Assembly: GCA_036498905.1 (NCBI GenBank)
Contig: DASYER010000122.1
Location: 69,473-133,472, forward strand
Source of the DNA: DAIDKA01 sp036498905
GTDB taxonomy: Bacteria; Pseudomonadota; Gammaproteobacteria; Steroidobacterales; Steroidobacteraceae
DNA length: 64,000 nt
Direction of reading: 5' to 3'
The position numbers and the translations under genes are program-made. Of this stretch, positions 17,236 to 27,100 are shown piece by piece. A model generated the notes under the pieces. The model did not search any database. It saw only the letters and a program-made list of their open reading frames with translations, and was not told where the DNA came from. Numbering within the stretch: position 1 is the stretch's first letter; every line of letters starts with the position of its first letter.

Positions 17236-19131
17236 ATGGTTGACGTACTTCGCACCAGCGTCTCCGGACTGCTCGCATTCCAGAAAGCCCTGGGAGTCAC
17301 GAGCAACAACGTGGCAAATGTCTCGACGCCGGGTTATAGCGTCGAGAGTGCACAATTCAGCCCGCAGCTGGGGGAATCAACCAGCATCGGCAACTTCGGC
17401 ACCGGTGTGCAGGTCACCGGCGTAACCCGCAGTTACAGCGAGCTGCTGGCCGGACAGATGCGCACTTCGCAGAGCAACTATTCCAGCTTCAACGCCTACG
17501 CGACCACGGCCGCCTCGGTCGACGATATGCTGAGCGACACCAGCACGGGTCTGACCGCGCAGCTGCAGAATTTCAGCAATTCGCTGCAGACCCTGGCCAA
17601 TTCTCCTACCCTGGCTGCCAGCGGCACCGCCGTATTGAGTTCGGCGCAGACCCTGGCGACCTCAATCCAGAATTACGCCAGTCAGCTCAATTCTGCCGAA
17701 CAGAACGTCGAGGGCCAGATCAGCAGCAACGTCCAGGAAATCAATACCCTGGCCGGCAATATCGCCAACGTCAACACCCAGATTTCCGAGCAGACGAACT
17801 TGGGGCAGGCACCCAACAGCCTGCTCGATCAGCGTGATCAGCTCATCAATCAGCTCAGTCAGTATGTTTCGGTGAATACCGCCACGCAAACGGATGGCTC
17901 ACTGGATGTCTTCATCGGCAACGGCCAATCCCTCGTCAGTGGCGGAACGGCGCAGACCCTGTCGGCGATCCCGAACCAATACAATCCGACGCGATTCGAT
18001 GTGGCCCTCGCGACTGCGGGCAGCACCGGGGCGCCGGTGAATGTTACCGGAGCCATCACCGGAGGCTCCCTCGGTGGTTTGCTCGCCGTGCGCAGCCAGG
18101 TCATTGATCCCACGCTGAATTCCCTCGGTCAGATCAGTGTCGGTATCGCCAGCATCATGAACCAGCAGCAGGCGGCGGGGCTGACGCAAAGCGGTACCCC
18201 TGGACAGCCCCTGTTTGCGGTCGGCGCCGTGCAGGTGAGCCCCTCCGCCCACAACACCGGCAGCGCGCAGGTTGCGATCACCCGCACCGGGCTGGCAGCG
18301 CTGACCACCGATGACTACACCCTGAGCAACAACGCCGGCAGCTGGCAGTTGTACGACCAGACCTCGCATCAGACGGTTGTCATGGGCGGGGATGGCAGCG
18401 CGGGCAACCCATTCACCGCCGCCGGCCTCTCCATCGTGGTAAACGGCACCCCCAGTGACGGCGACAGCTTCGCAGTGCACCCGACGGGTACCGCAGCGGC
18501 CGGGTTCGGTGTGCTGCTGACCAGTCCGACACAGATCGCCTCGGGCGCTGCCGTGCAGACGGCTGCCGCTACGGGAAACACCGGCACCGGCACGATCGCC
18601 GCAGCCACCGTGACGGATCCGACCGATCCGAACCTGCAGACGCCCACGTCGATCGTCTTCAGCTCCCCCACTCAATATCAGATCGACGGCGGACCTTCGA
18701 TCACCTACACGCCGGGCACGGCCATCACGGCCGACGGCTGGACGACCTCCATCAGCGGCACGCCCGCCGCAGGCGATACTTTCACGGTCAGCAGCAACGC
18801 GGGCAACATCGGCGACAACTCAAACCTGTTCGCCATGATCGATGGCCTGAGCGCCAATTCGCTCAACGGCGGCACCGTGTCCCTGACGGGCGCGGCCAAT
18901 TCCCTGGTGAGCCAGGTGGGCGCACAGACCCAGCAGGCGCAGGCAAATTCCCAGGCACAGCAGGCCGTCAATACCTCGGCCACCGATGCGGTGAACAACC
19001 TCTCGGGCGTCAACCTGGATGAAGAAGCGGCCAACATGCTGAAGTTCCAGCAGGCCTATCAGGCCTGCGCGCAGATGATTCAGGTCTCGACGACGATGTT
19101 CAATTCCCTCATCACGGCAATCGCGAGCTGA
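17236..19131 (+). CDS. flgK: Hook-filament junction protein FlgK
   Basis: First hook-associated protein. The 631-residue protein starts MVDVLRTSVSGLLAFQKALG with SNNVANVSTPGYSVE, includes the FlgK segment GQAPNSLLDQRDQLINQLSQ, and ends with SGVNLDEEAANMLKFQQAY and MFNSLITAIAS. It is longer than the E. coli protein (547) because of extra central beta-rich, Thr/Gly-rich domains, which are surface exposed in the family. FlgN is the expected chaperone. Confidence 0.95.
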   Translation: MVDVLRTSVSGLLAFQKALGVTSNNVANVSTPGYSVESAQFSPQLGESTSIGNFGTGVQVTGVTRSYSELLAGQMRTSQSNYSSFNAYATTAASVDDMLSDTSTGLTAQLQNFSNSLQTLANSPTLAASGTAVLSSAQTLATSIQNYASQLNSAEQNVEGQISSNVQEINTLAGNIANVNTQISEQTNLGQAPNSLLDQRDQLINQLSQYVSVNTATQTDGSLDVFIGNGQSLVSGGTAQTLSAIPNQYNPTRFDVALATAGSTGAPVNVTGAITGGSLGGLLAVRSQVIDPTLNSLGQISVGIASIMNQQQAAGLTQSGTPGQPLFAVGAVQVSPSAHNTGSAQVAITRTGLAALTTDDYTLSNNAGSWQLYDQTSHQTVVMGGDGSAGNPFTAAGLSIVVNGTPSDGDSFAVHPTGTAAAGFGVLLTSPTQIASGAAVQTAAATGNTGTGTIAAATVTDPTDPNLQTPTSIVFSSPTQYQIDGGPSITYTPGTAITADGWTTSISGTPAAGDTFTVSSNAGNIGDNSNLFAMIDGLSANSLNGGTVSLTGAANSLVSQVGAQTQQAQANSQAQQAVNTSATDAVNNLSGVNLDEEAANMLKFQQAYQACAQMIQVSTTMFNSLITAIAS

Positions 19132-19135
19132 ACCT

Positions 19136-20323
19136 ATGAGAATCTCCACCATTGGGTTCCAGATTGACGCCGCCCAGCAGATGCAGGCGCTCGAAGCGGA
19201 TATCAACACGACGCAGTCGCAGCTTTCGACCAGCAAGAAGCTGCAGAGCGCCGCGGATGACCCGGCCGGGATGGCTCAGGTGAACCAGCTCAATGGGCAG
19301 ATTTCCGCCTCCAAACAGTATCAGGCGAACGGCAGCGTCCTGAATGCGAACCTGCAGATCGAGGAGCAGTCGCTTACGGATGCAACCAATGTCATGCAAA
19401 GCGCGCGCGATCTGGCGGTGCAGGCGAACAACCCCGCGCTGACTCCGTCGCAGCGCCAGGACATCTCAACGCAGTTGCAGCAGCTGCTGCAGCAACTGGT
19501 CAGCAGCGCCAACAGCACGGATTCAAACGGCAATTACGTATTTGCCGGTCAGACCAGCGGCACCGTGCCGTTCGCGCAGTCCGGGAGCTCGGTCGCCTAC
19601 AACGGCTCGGGAAGCGTCAACCAGGTGCAGATCAGCCCGAATCAGCGCATCTCCAGCGGCGATACCGGTGCCAACGTCTTCATGAATATACCGGCCGGAA
19701 ATGGTACGTTCACGACGGCGGTCAGCTCCACCAATACCGGGTCAGCCACCATAGACACCGGCACTGTAGTCAACTCGACGCAGTGGGTTCCAGACACCTA
19801 CACCATTACCTTCAGCGATCCGACCGACTACACCGTCACCGATGGCGCCGGCAACCCGGTGACCAGCGGCACCTTCACCAGCCCGGGCACGATCGCGTTC
19901 AACGGCATCAGCACCACGGTGACCGGAACACCGGCAGCGGGTGACACTTTCACCGTCGCCGCCGCGGGCACGGCCAGCGCCTTTTCCACGATCTCGAATC
20001 TGATCACGACGTTGAACAACCCGAAACTGAATTCCGCGCAGATTGCGGCCCAGGTCGGCAATACCCTGGAGCAGATGGATGGTGCGATCAGCAATTTTGG
20101 CAACGTGCAGGCCTCCGTCGGCGCACGCATCAATGCCATCACCGCGGCCAACAATACTGCCCAGAGCGCCCAGACCAACATGACCGCATCGGTGTCGGCC
20201 ATCCAGGATGTCGACTACGCCGCCGCGACAACCCGACTGTCGACCGAGGAGCTCGCTCTACAGGCCGCCCAGGAGTCGTACGCGTCCATCGCGAAGCTCT
20301 CCTTGTTCAACTACATACAGTAG
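19136..20323 (+). CDS. flgL: Hook-filament junction protein FlgL
   Basis: Second junction protein and flagellin relative. The 395-residue protein has the N-terminal MRISTIGFQIDAAQQM followed by KKLQSAADDPAGMAQVNQL, the conserved QSARDLAVQANN and NYVFAGQTSGTVPF segments, and the flagellin-like C-terminus DVDYAAATTRLSTEELALQA. It starts four bases after flgK and is the last gene of the flgB operon. Confidence 0.94.
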   Translation: MRISTIGFQIDAAQQMQALEADINTTQSQLSTSKKLQSAADDPAGMAQVNQLNGQISASKQYQANGSVLNANLQIEEQSLTDATNVMQSARDLAVQANNPALTPSQRQDISTQLQQLLQQLVSSANSTDSNGNYVFAGQTSGTVPFAQSGSSVAYNGSGSVNQVQISPNQRISSGDTGANVFMNIPAGNGTFTTAVSSTNTGSATIDTGTVVNSTQWVPDTYTITFSDPTDYTVTDGAGNPVTSGTFTSPGTIAFNGISTTVTGTPAAGDTFTVAAAGTASAFSTISNLITTLNNPKLNSAQIAAQVGNTLEQMDGAISNFGNVQASVGARINAITAANNTAQSAQTNMTASVSAIQDVDYAAATTRLSTEELALQAAQESYASIAKLSLFNYIQ

Positions 20324-20392
20324 CGACCTGCATATGACCCGCAACCGGATTGTGACGCACTCGGCAAAATGGACGACTACCCCACCAGGGGC

Positions 20393-20419
20393 TCAAGTTG
20401 CCGCCAACCACACCGATAC
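20393..20419 (+). promoter_or_regulatory. Sigma-28 (FliA) promoter for flagellin
   Basis: TCAAGTTG, eleven bases, ACCGATAC. It matches the FliA consensus TAAAGTTT-N11-GCCGATAA at 12 of 16 positions with exact spacing. The -10 element ends 94 bases before the flagellin ATG. The 190-base gap 20324-20513 holds nothing else I recognise. Confidence 0.7.
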
Positions 20420-20513
20420 AGGGTCAGAACGGAATGCGGTTTAGGAACCGCGACAGACTACAGAGCGACGGACTGGTGTCCGGCGCCTGAACGAAACATC
20501 AGGAGTCAAGACA

Positions 20514-21743
20514 ATGTCACTAGTCCTCAACACCAATCTGAGCTCGATGGTCGCTCAGAACAGCCTGACCGCCTCGGGTGGCCAGCTCGCGACGGCTCTG
20601 CAGCAGTTGTCCTCGGGCCTGCGCATCAACACGGCTGCGGACGACGCCGCCGGATACGCCATCGTCCAGGGCATGACCTCCCAGATCAATGGTATCAACC
20701 AGGCCGCGCACAACGCCAATGACGGCGTGTCGCTGGCCCAGACGGCCTCGGGCGCGTTGCAGGAAGTCGTCAATGACTTGCAGACGATGCGCGACCTTGC
20801 CGTGCAGTCCTTGAATGCCACCAACAGCGGCAGCGACCGCTCTGACCTCGACGCACAGTTCCAGCAGCTGAAGTCGGACATCAACAGCGTCGCCTCACAG
20901 ACCCAGTTCAACGGCGTGAATCTGCTCGACGGCACTTTCCAGGGCGCGACCTTCCAGGTCGGCGCGAACGCCGGTCAGACGATCTCGGTGGCTTCGGTCG
21001 CCAGCGCCGCCAGCGGCAACCTCGGCGCACTGAACACCGCCGCCGGCACCGACGCGTACGCGGTTGCCAACGTCACGGCCGGTGACACGGGTACCTTCAC
21101 GATCACGGGTGCGGATGGCGCATCCACCTTCACGACCAACTCGATCACGCTCACGGGCGTGGCCGCGACGGATCTGAAGAACGTCGTATCGGCGCTCAAT
21201 CAGCTGTCCGGCTCGGACGGCGGTCTGATCGCCACGGTGAATTCCGCCGGAACGGGCGTGGATCTGAGCAGCACGGTGACCGGGCAGGCGAATGCCATTG
21301 CCATCGCCTACACTGCGACTGGCACCACCCCCGGTGCCGAGACCGCGCAGGACCTCGGCGTCAGCGCGACCTACGACCTCACGGACACTGCCATCACCGC
21401 GCAGACCGGGACGACGACGGCGAAGCTGGACGGTGCCGATGTGACGACGGTCGACAATTCCAACAAGGTGTTGGTACAGATCGACGCGGCGCTGCAGCAG
21501 CTGGCGACGGAAAGCGCGCAGTTGGGCGCCTACCAGAACCGCTTCCAGGCCGCCATCACGGGCCTGAACACGGACTCAACCAACCTGACCAGCGCCCGCA
21601 GCCAGATTCAGGATACGGACTACGCCAGCGCGACCTCAGCGCTGTCCAAGGCCCAGATCCTGCAGCAGGCTGGTACGGCGATGGTGGCACAGGCCAACAC
21701 GATCCCGCAGAACATCCTGACCCTGCTGCAGAAGCTGCCGTAA
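20514..21743 (+). CDS. fliC: Flagellin
   Basis: Filament subunit secreted by the flagellar type III system. The 409-residue protein has conserved D0/D1 ends: SLVLNTNLSSMVAQNSL, SSGLRINTAADDAAGYAI and QTQFNGVNLLDG at the N-terminus, and NRFQAAITGLN, ARSQIQDTDYASATSALSKA and QANTIPQNILTLLQ at the C-terminus. The central Ala/Thr/Gly-rich part (about residues 165-310) is the variable surface domain. It is the only flagellin in the window. A strong hairpin follows the gene. The Ser/Thr-rich surface and the nearby glycosyltransferases make glycosylation plausible. Confidence 0.96.
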   Translation: MSLVLNTNLSSMVAQNSLTASGGQLATALQQLSSGLRINTAADDAAGYAIVQGMTSQINGINQAAHNANDGVSLAQTASGALQEVVNDLQTMRDLAVQSLNATNSGSDRSDLDAQFQQLKSDINSVASQTQFNGVNLLDGTFQGATFQVGANAGQTISVASVASAASGNLGALNTAAGTDAYAVANVTAGDTGTFTITGADGASTFTTNSITLTGVAATDLKNVVSALNQLSGSDGGLIATVNSAGTGVDLSSTVTGQANAIAIAYTATGTTPGAETAQDLGVSATYDLTDTAITAQTGTTTAKLDGADVTTVDNSNKVLVQIDAALQQLATESAQLGAYQNRFQAAITGLNTDSTNLTSARSQIQDTDYASATSALSKAQILQQAGTAMVAQANTIPQNILTLLQKLP

Positions 21744-21784
21744 GGATGATTCAATCGGATCGGAATGGATCGTGATCTGAACCA

Positions 21785-21810
21785 CGGCGGGCGTCGCAAG
21801 ACGCCCGCCG
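21785..21810 (+). terminator. Hairpin after flagellin gene
   Basis: A perfect 11-bp stem (CGGCGGGCGTC / GACGCCCGCCG) with a GCAA loop, 41 bases after the flagellin stop. Only a short T-containing stretch follows, so it may stabilise the abundant fliC message as well as terminate it. Confidence 0.65.
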
Positions 21811-21882
21811 TAGTGCATTTGCTGAACTGACTGATTCTGACTGTCTTACTTTGATTGATTAACCTGACTGAGAGTTGAACAG

Positions 21883-23367
21883 ATGGCGAACGTTAGCTCT
21901 ACCAGCAATCCGGTCAGTACCGCGCCGGTCTCGGTGGCCAGCAGTTCCAGCGCCGGTGCCGCCGGTGGCTCGGTCATTAATGTCAGCTCACTGGTGTCAC
22001 AACTGGTGGCGGCAACGCGCGCGCCCCAGGATGCGCTGATTTCCAATCAGACCCAGACGGTCACCACTGAGATCTCGGCGGTGGGCAACCTCAAGAGCGC
22101 CCTGTCGACCTTCCAGGCTTCATTGAGCGCACTGGACAGCCCCGGTTCATTCAACTCGCTGACTGCAAACAGCAGCAATACTTCAGCCTTCACCGCCACT
22201 GCCGACGGCACTGCCGTCAGCGGCGCGTACAGCGTTTCGATCACTCAACTTGCTACGGCACAGCAGATTGTCTCCAATCCGATTCCTGGTGACAGCACCG
22301 GGGCAGTCGGCGCCGGCACTCTGCAGCTGTCTCTTGGCGGTACGAGTTTTACTCTCAACATCGGCAGCTCCAACGACACCCTGTCGGGGATTGCCTCGGC
22401 CATCAACTCGGCTGCCGGCAATCCGGGCATTACTGCGGCGGTGGTGACCGGTTCGGACGGGCCTCACCTGGTGCTGTCATCGACGCTCACCGGTCAGACC
22501 AACACCATTCAGGTCACGGAGACTGACGGCGGCACCGCCCTGTCGGCCCTGACCTATGGCACCGGCAACCTCGGCAACTACGCCGAGGCAGCAAAGGCCC
22601 AGGATGCCCAATTCGCCATTTCCGGCATTGCATACAGCAGCGCCAGCAATACTGTCACCGGAGCACTCTCCGGAGTGACCCTGACGCTGGCCGGACTGAC
22701 CACGACCACTACCGGTACGGGCACGAACGCTGTCACGACGGATACGCCGGCCACGTTGAGCGTGGCCAGTGACACTTCGACGATTCAGAGCAATGTCACC
22801 GCCTTCGTGGCCGCCTACAACGCGCTCGCAGGCACGTTCACCACACTGGGAAGCTTCGATCCCACCACCGGTACGGCGGGTCCGATGATGGGCGATGCGC
22901 TGCTGTCGGGGATCCAGAATCAGGTGCGCTCGGCGCTATACAGCATCGTCAATACCGGCTCGAGCACCTACAACTCGCTGGCCAGCGTGGGTATCACAAC
23001 CCAACGCGATGGCACTTTGAGTCTCAATGCGGCCACCTTGCAGAATGCCCTGAATCAGTCACCTGGGGCGGTAAGTGCGCTGTTCAGCAGCAGCTCCGGA
23101 GTGGCGGCGACGTTGAACACGGAGATCACTCAGCAGCTGTCATCGTCGGGCATCGTGACCTCACGCAGCCAGACACTGGTGGCGCAGGAAAATGCGCTGA
23201 CCACGCAGACCGATACCCTGAATGCGCAGATGGCGACGCTGACGGCAAGTCTGACTCAGCAATATGCTGCGCTCAACACGCTGCTCTCCTCGCTGCAGAC
23301 CACCTCCTCGTACCTCACGCAGTCCTTCGCCAGCCTGCCGTCGGTCCAGGGCCAGGCGAACGCCTAA
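21883..23367 (+). CDS. fliD: Flagellar filament cap protein FliD
   Basis: HAP2, the cap that folds flagellin at the filament tip. The 494-residue protein has the N-terminal FliD pattern (VINVSSLVSQLVAATRAPQD, KSALSTFQASLSALDS), a central beta-rich part with SNDTLSGIASAINSAAGNPG, and the C-terminal FliD_C features GDALLSGIQNQVRSALYS, LASVGITTQRDGTLSLN and QYAALNTLLSSLQTTSSYL. I see no clear FliA site in front of it; it may be read through from fliC or have its own weak promoter in 21744-21882. Confidence 0.94.
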   Translation: MANVSSTSNPVSTAPVSVASSSSAGAAGGSVINVSSLVSQLVAATRAPQDALISNQTQTVTTEISAVGNLKSALSTFQASLSALDSPGSFNSLTANSSNTSAFTATADGTAVSGAYSVSITQLATAQQIVSNPIPGDSTGAVGAGTLQLSLGGTSFTLNIGSSNDTLSGIASAINSAAGNPGITAAVVTGSDGPHLVLSSTLTGQTNTIQVTETDGGTALSALTYGTGNLGNYAEAAKAQDAQFAISGIAYSSASNTVTGALSGVTLTLAGLTTTTTGTGTNAVTTDTPATLSVASDTSTIQSNVTAFVAAYNALAGTFTTLGSFDPTTGTAGPMMGDALLSGIQNQVRSALYSIVNTGSSTYNSLASVGITTQRDGTLSLNAATLQNALNQSPGAVSALFSSSSGVAATLNTEITQQLSSSGIVTSRSQTLVAQENALTTQTDTLNAQMATLTASLTQQYAALNTLLSSLQTTSSYLTQSFASLPSVQGQANA

Positions 23368-23372
23368 GGCCC

Positions 23373-23399
23373 TAAAGTTCGGTCGCCGTGCGCCGTTAG
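23373..23399 (+). promoter_or_regulatory. Sigma-28 (FliA) promoter for fliS
   Basis: TAAAGTTC, eleven bases, GCCGTTAG, matching the FliA consensus at 13 of 16 positions with exact spacing. It begins six bases after the fliD stop. The stretch downstream of the -10 (GCTGAAGTATTGAGAGCT) is conserved in the flaG promoter at 34527. Confidence 0.82.
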
Positions 23400-23432
23400 C
23401 TGAAGTATTGAGAGCTGACGGAGCGAGATCAC

Positions 23433-23894
23433 TTGAACGCCAATGCGCGCCAGTCGAAATTGGCCGCCTACAATACGGTCGCCATCCACGGCGGCGTTGC
23501 GAGCTCGGATCCTCATGGCATGGTCATGATGCTGCTGGACGCGGCCACCGAGCGCATGGCGAGCGCGCGCGGCTGTATTGAACATAAAGAGCTGGTCCGC
23601 AAGACAAAGCTGCTGCACAGCTGCGTGTCGATCATTGCCGAGCTGCGCGGCAGCCTCAATCTGGCCCAGGGCGGTCCGCTGGCCGCCAATCTCGACGGTC
23701 TCTATGACTACATGATCCGACAGCTGATTCAGGCGAACCTGCACAGCGATGTCGCGAAGATCAACGAAGTCCTGGGGTTGCTGGGTGAAATCCGCTCGGC
23801 GTGGGCGGCGATCGGCCCCATGGTGCGTGGCGCCGGAACCGATACGGCGGCCTTGCGGCCGCAGTCGCAGAACACCCCGGCACACGCGCGGTAA
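23433..23894 (+). CDS. fliS: Flagellin export chaperone FliS
   Basis: Cytoplasmic chaperone that holds flagellin before export. The 153-residue protein has the family features AAYNTVAIHGGVASSDPHGM, MVMMLLDAATERM, a C-terminal LDGLYDYMIRQLIQAN and EVLGLLGEIRSAW. The start is TTG at 23433 with a GGAGCGAG ribosome-binding site six bases upstream; the next ATG would remove conserved sequence. It has its own FliA promoter. The Pro/Ala-rich tail after WAAI is variable. Confidence 0.93.
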   Translation: MNANARQSKLAAYNTVAIHGGVASSDPHGMVMMLLDAATERMASARGCIEHKELVRKTKLLHSCVSIIAELRGSLNLAQGGPLAANLDGLYDYMIRQLIQANLHSDVAKINEVLGLLGEIRSAWAAIGPMVRGAGTDTAALRPQSQNTPAHAR

Positions 23895-24041
23895 AGAATT
23901 GCCGCCGGCATGGCCGCGCCGGCAGCGCGGCCTGCGCGCTTGGGCACCCCTTCCTGATGGGGATATGTCAGGCCGATAGCCACCCCTGTGACGGTCATCA
24001 CCCTTCTGACATCTACGGCGGTTTGATTCCCCGGAGTGGCT

Positions 24042-24068
24042 CAAGGATTAGGGGCCCCGTGCCGATGA
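24042..24068 (+). promoter_or_regulatory. Candidate sigma-28 promoter for the giant repeat gene
   Basis: CAAGGATT, eleven bases, GCCGATGA. The -10 matches the FliA consensus at 7 of 8 positions and the -35 at 5 of 8, with exact spacing. Its -10 ends 94 bases before the ATG at 24163, the same leader length as at the flagellin gene. The rest of the 268-base gap 23895-24162 has GC-rich short inverted repeats but nothing I can name. Confidence 0.5.
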
Positions 24069-24162
24069 GAATTGCCAGACGAGGCGCGGCCTGAATCCCG
24101 GCTTCGGATTTGACGTAACCGTGACCGCGGCTAGACCGCCTCGAATTGTGTAAAGGGAAGTC

Positions 24163-27100
24163 ATGACCTCCATCATCTCTACGCTGTCTGTAGCCCAGAT
24201 CCAGTCGCTGACGACCACGCAGATTGCGTCGCTCTCCACGACAGATGCCAATGCGCTCAGCAGCTCGCAGGTGCAGGGGCTATTGACGACCCAGATTCCC
24301 TACCTCTCCGCAGCAGACATCGTATCGATCAGCACGTCGGCGCTCGCCGCACTCGGCACGGCCCAAGTCGCGGTCATCAGCACCAAGGATGTTGCAGCGC
24401 TGACCGTCGCGCAGATCAGCACCCTGACTACTACCCAGGCCCAGTCGCTGAGCTCGGTCCAGGTCGCCGCCCTGACGACGACGCAGCTGTCCGCCGTCGC
24501 CGGCAATCTCTCCGGCACACAGTTGGGCCTGATCGGCACCGCACAGGCTTCGGGCCTGACCACCACCGCCATCGGCAACATCAGCACCACGAACCTCGCA
24601 AGCCTGAGCACCCGGGCGCTGGGCGTGTTCACTTCGGCCCAGGTCAATGCCCTGAGCACCCATATCACCACCGCGCAGATCGCGGTGTTGTCCACTGCCG
24701 GCATCTCCGGTCTGACGGTGTCCACCCTCAACGGCCTGGGAACTGCCGACATCGCGGCCCTCTCCACCAAGGAAGTCGCGGCCCTGAGCACGACTCAGGT
24801 GGGCGGCCTCGTCACGACCCAGGCGCAGGCGCTCACTTCGGTACAGATTGCCGCCCTGAGCACCGCGCAGATCGCAGTTGTTGCCGGTAATCTCTCCGGC
24901 ACACAGTTGGGCCTGATCGGCACGGCGCAGGCTTCGGGCCTCACGGCCACGGCCATCGGCAATATCAGCACCACGAACCTCACGAGTCTGAGCACTCACG
25001 CGGTGAGTGTGTTCACCTCGACGCAGGTCAATGCGCTGAGCACCCATATCACCACCGCGCAGATCGCGGTGCTGTCCACCGGCGGTATCTCGGGTTTGAC
25101 GGTCACCACGCTCAATGGCCTGGGTACTGCGGACATCTCTGCCCTGTCGACCCGCGATGTCACGGCCCTGACCACCACCCAGCTCGCCGGCCTCGTCACC
25201 ACCCAGGCCCAGGCCCTGACCTCCGCCCAGATCGGTGTCCTGAGCACCACGCAGGTCGCACTCGTTGCCGGCAACCTCTCCGGTTCGCAGTTGGGCCTGA
25301 TCGGCACGGCCCAGGCTTCGGGCCTGACCACCACGGCGATCGGCAACATCAGCACCACCAACCTGGCGAGCCTGAGCACTCACGCATTGAGTGTCTTCAC
25401 CTCAACCCAGGTCAATGCACTGAGCACCCATATCAGCACCGCGCAGATCGCGGTACTGTCCACTGCGGGCATCTCGGGTCTAACGACGACCACTTTGAAT
25501 GGCCTGAGCACCTCGGATATCGCGGCCATCTCCACCCGGGATGTCGCGGCCCTGACGGCGACCCAGGTCGGCGGTCTGGTCACGACCCAGGCGCAGTCCC
25601 TGACTTCCACGCAGATCAGTGTCCTGAGCACCGCACAGGTGGCGGCCGTCGCCGCCAATTTCTCCGGTACCCAGTTGGGCCTGATCGGCACAAAGCAGGC
25701 CGCCGGCCTCACCGCCACGGCCATCGGCAACATCAGCACCACGAACCTCGCGAGCCTGAGCACCGGTGCGTTGAGTGTGTTCACCTCCGCGCAGGTCAAC
25801 GCACTGAGCACCCACATCAGCACCGCCCAGATCGCGGTGCTGTCCACCGCGGGCGTTTCGGGCCTGACAACGACCACCCTGAATGGCCTTAGCACCTCGG
25901 ATATCGCGGCCATCTCCACCCGGGATGTCGCCGCCCTGACGGCGACCCAGATCGGCGGTCTGGTCACCACCCAGGCGCAGGCTCTGACCTCCGCCCAGAT
26001 CGGCGTCCTGAGCACTGCGCAGGTGGCGGCTGTCGCCGGTAACTTCTCCGGTACGCAGCTAGGCCTGATCGGCACGAAGCAGGCCGCCGGCCTTACCGCC
26101 ACGACCATCGGCAACATCAGCACCACGAACCTTGCGAGCCTGAGCACCCAGGCGTTGAGTGTGTTCACCTCCACGCAGGTCAATGCGCTGAGCACCCACA
26201 TCACCACCTCGCAGATCGCGGTACTGTCCACCGCGGGCATCGCGGGCCTGACGGTCACGACGCTCAATGGCCTGGGTACCGCCGACATTTCCGCGCTCTC
26301 GACCAAGGATGTCGCGGCACTGACCACCACTCAGATAGGCGGCCTGGTCACGACGCAGGCGCAGGCGCTCACTTCGGCACAGATCGGCTTCCTGAGCACC
26401 GCACAGGTGGCGGCAGTTGCCGCCAATTTCTCCGGTACCCAGTTGGGCCTGATCGGCACGGCGCAGGCTTCGGGCCTCACGGCCACGGCCATCGGTAACA
26501 TCAGCACCACGAACCTCGCAAGTCTTAGCACCCGCGCGTTGAGTGTATTCACCTCCACGCAGGTCAATGCGCTGAGCACTCACATCACCACGGCGCAGAT
26601 CGCGGTGCTGTCCACCGGCGGCATCTCGGGTTTGACGGTCGCCACGCTCAATGGCCTCGGTACCGCGGACATCTCCGCCCTGTCAACCCGCGATGTCGCG
26701 GCCCTGAGCACCACGCAGGTAAGCGGCCTGGTCACGACCCAGGCGCAGGCCCTGACTTCCACTCAGATCAGTGTTCTGAGCACCGCGCAGGTCGCACTCG
26801 TTGCCGGCAACCTCTCCGGTTCGCAGTTGGGCCTGATCGGCACGGCCCAGGCTTCGGGCCTGACCACCACGGCCATCGGCAACATCAGCACCACGAATCT
26901 CGCGAGCCTGAGCACTCGTGCGTTGAGCGTGTTCACCTCCACGCAGGTGAATGCGCTGAGCACCCATATCAGCACCGCCCAGATCGCCGTGCTGTCCACC
27001 GCGGGCATCGCCGGCTTGACCACGACCACTTTGAATGGCCTGAGCACCTCAGATATCGCGGCCATCTCTACCCGGGATGTCGCCGCCCTGACGGCGACCC

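Noticed and set aside
23895..24041. Terminator or riboswitch after fliS
   Set aside because: Short GC-rich inverted repeats such as GCCGGC/GCCGGC and CCCCTTCCTGATGGGG are present, but there is no T-run and no known riboswitch core.
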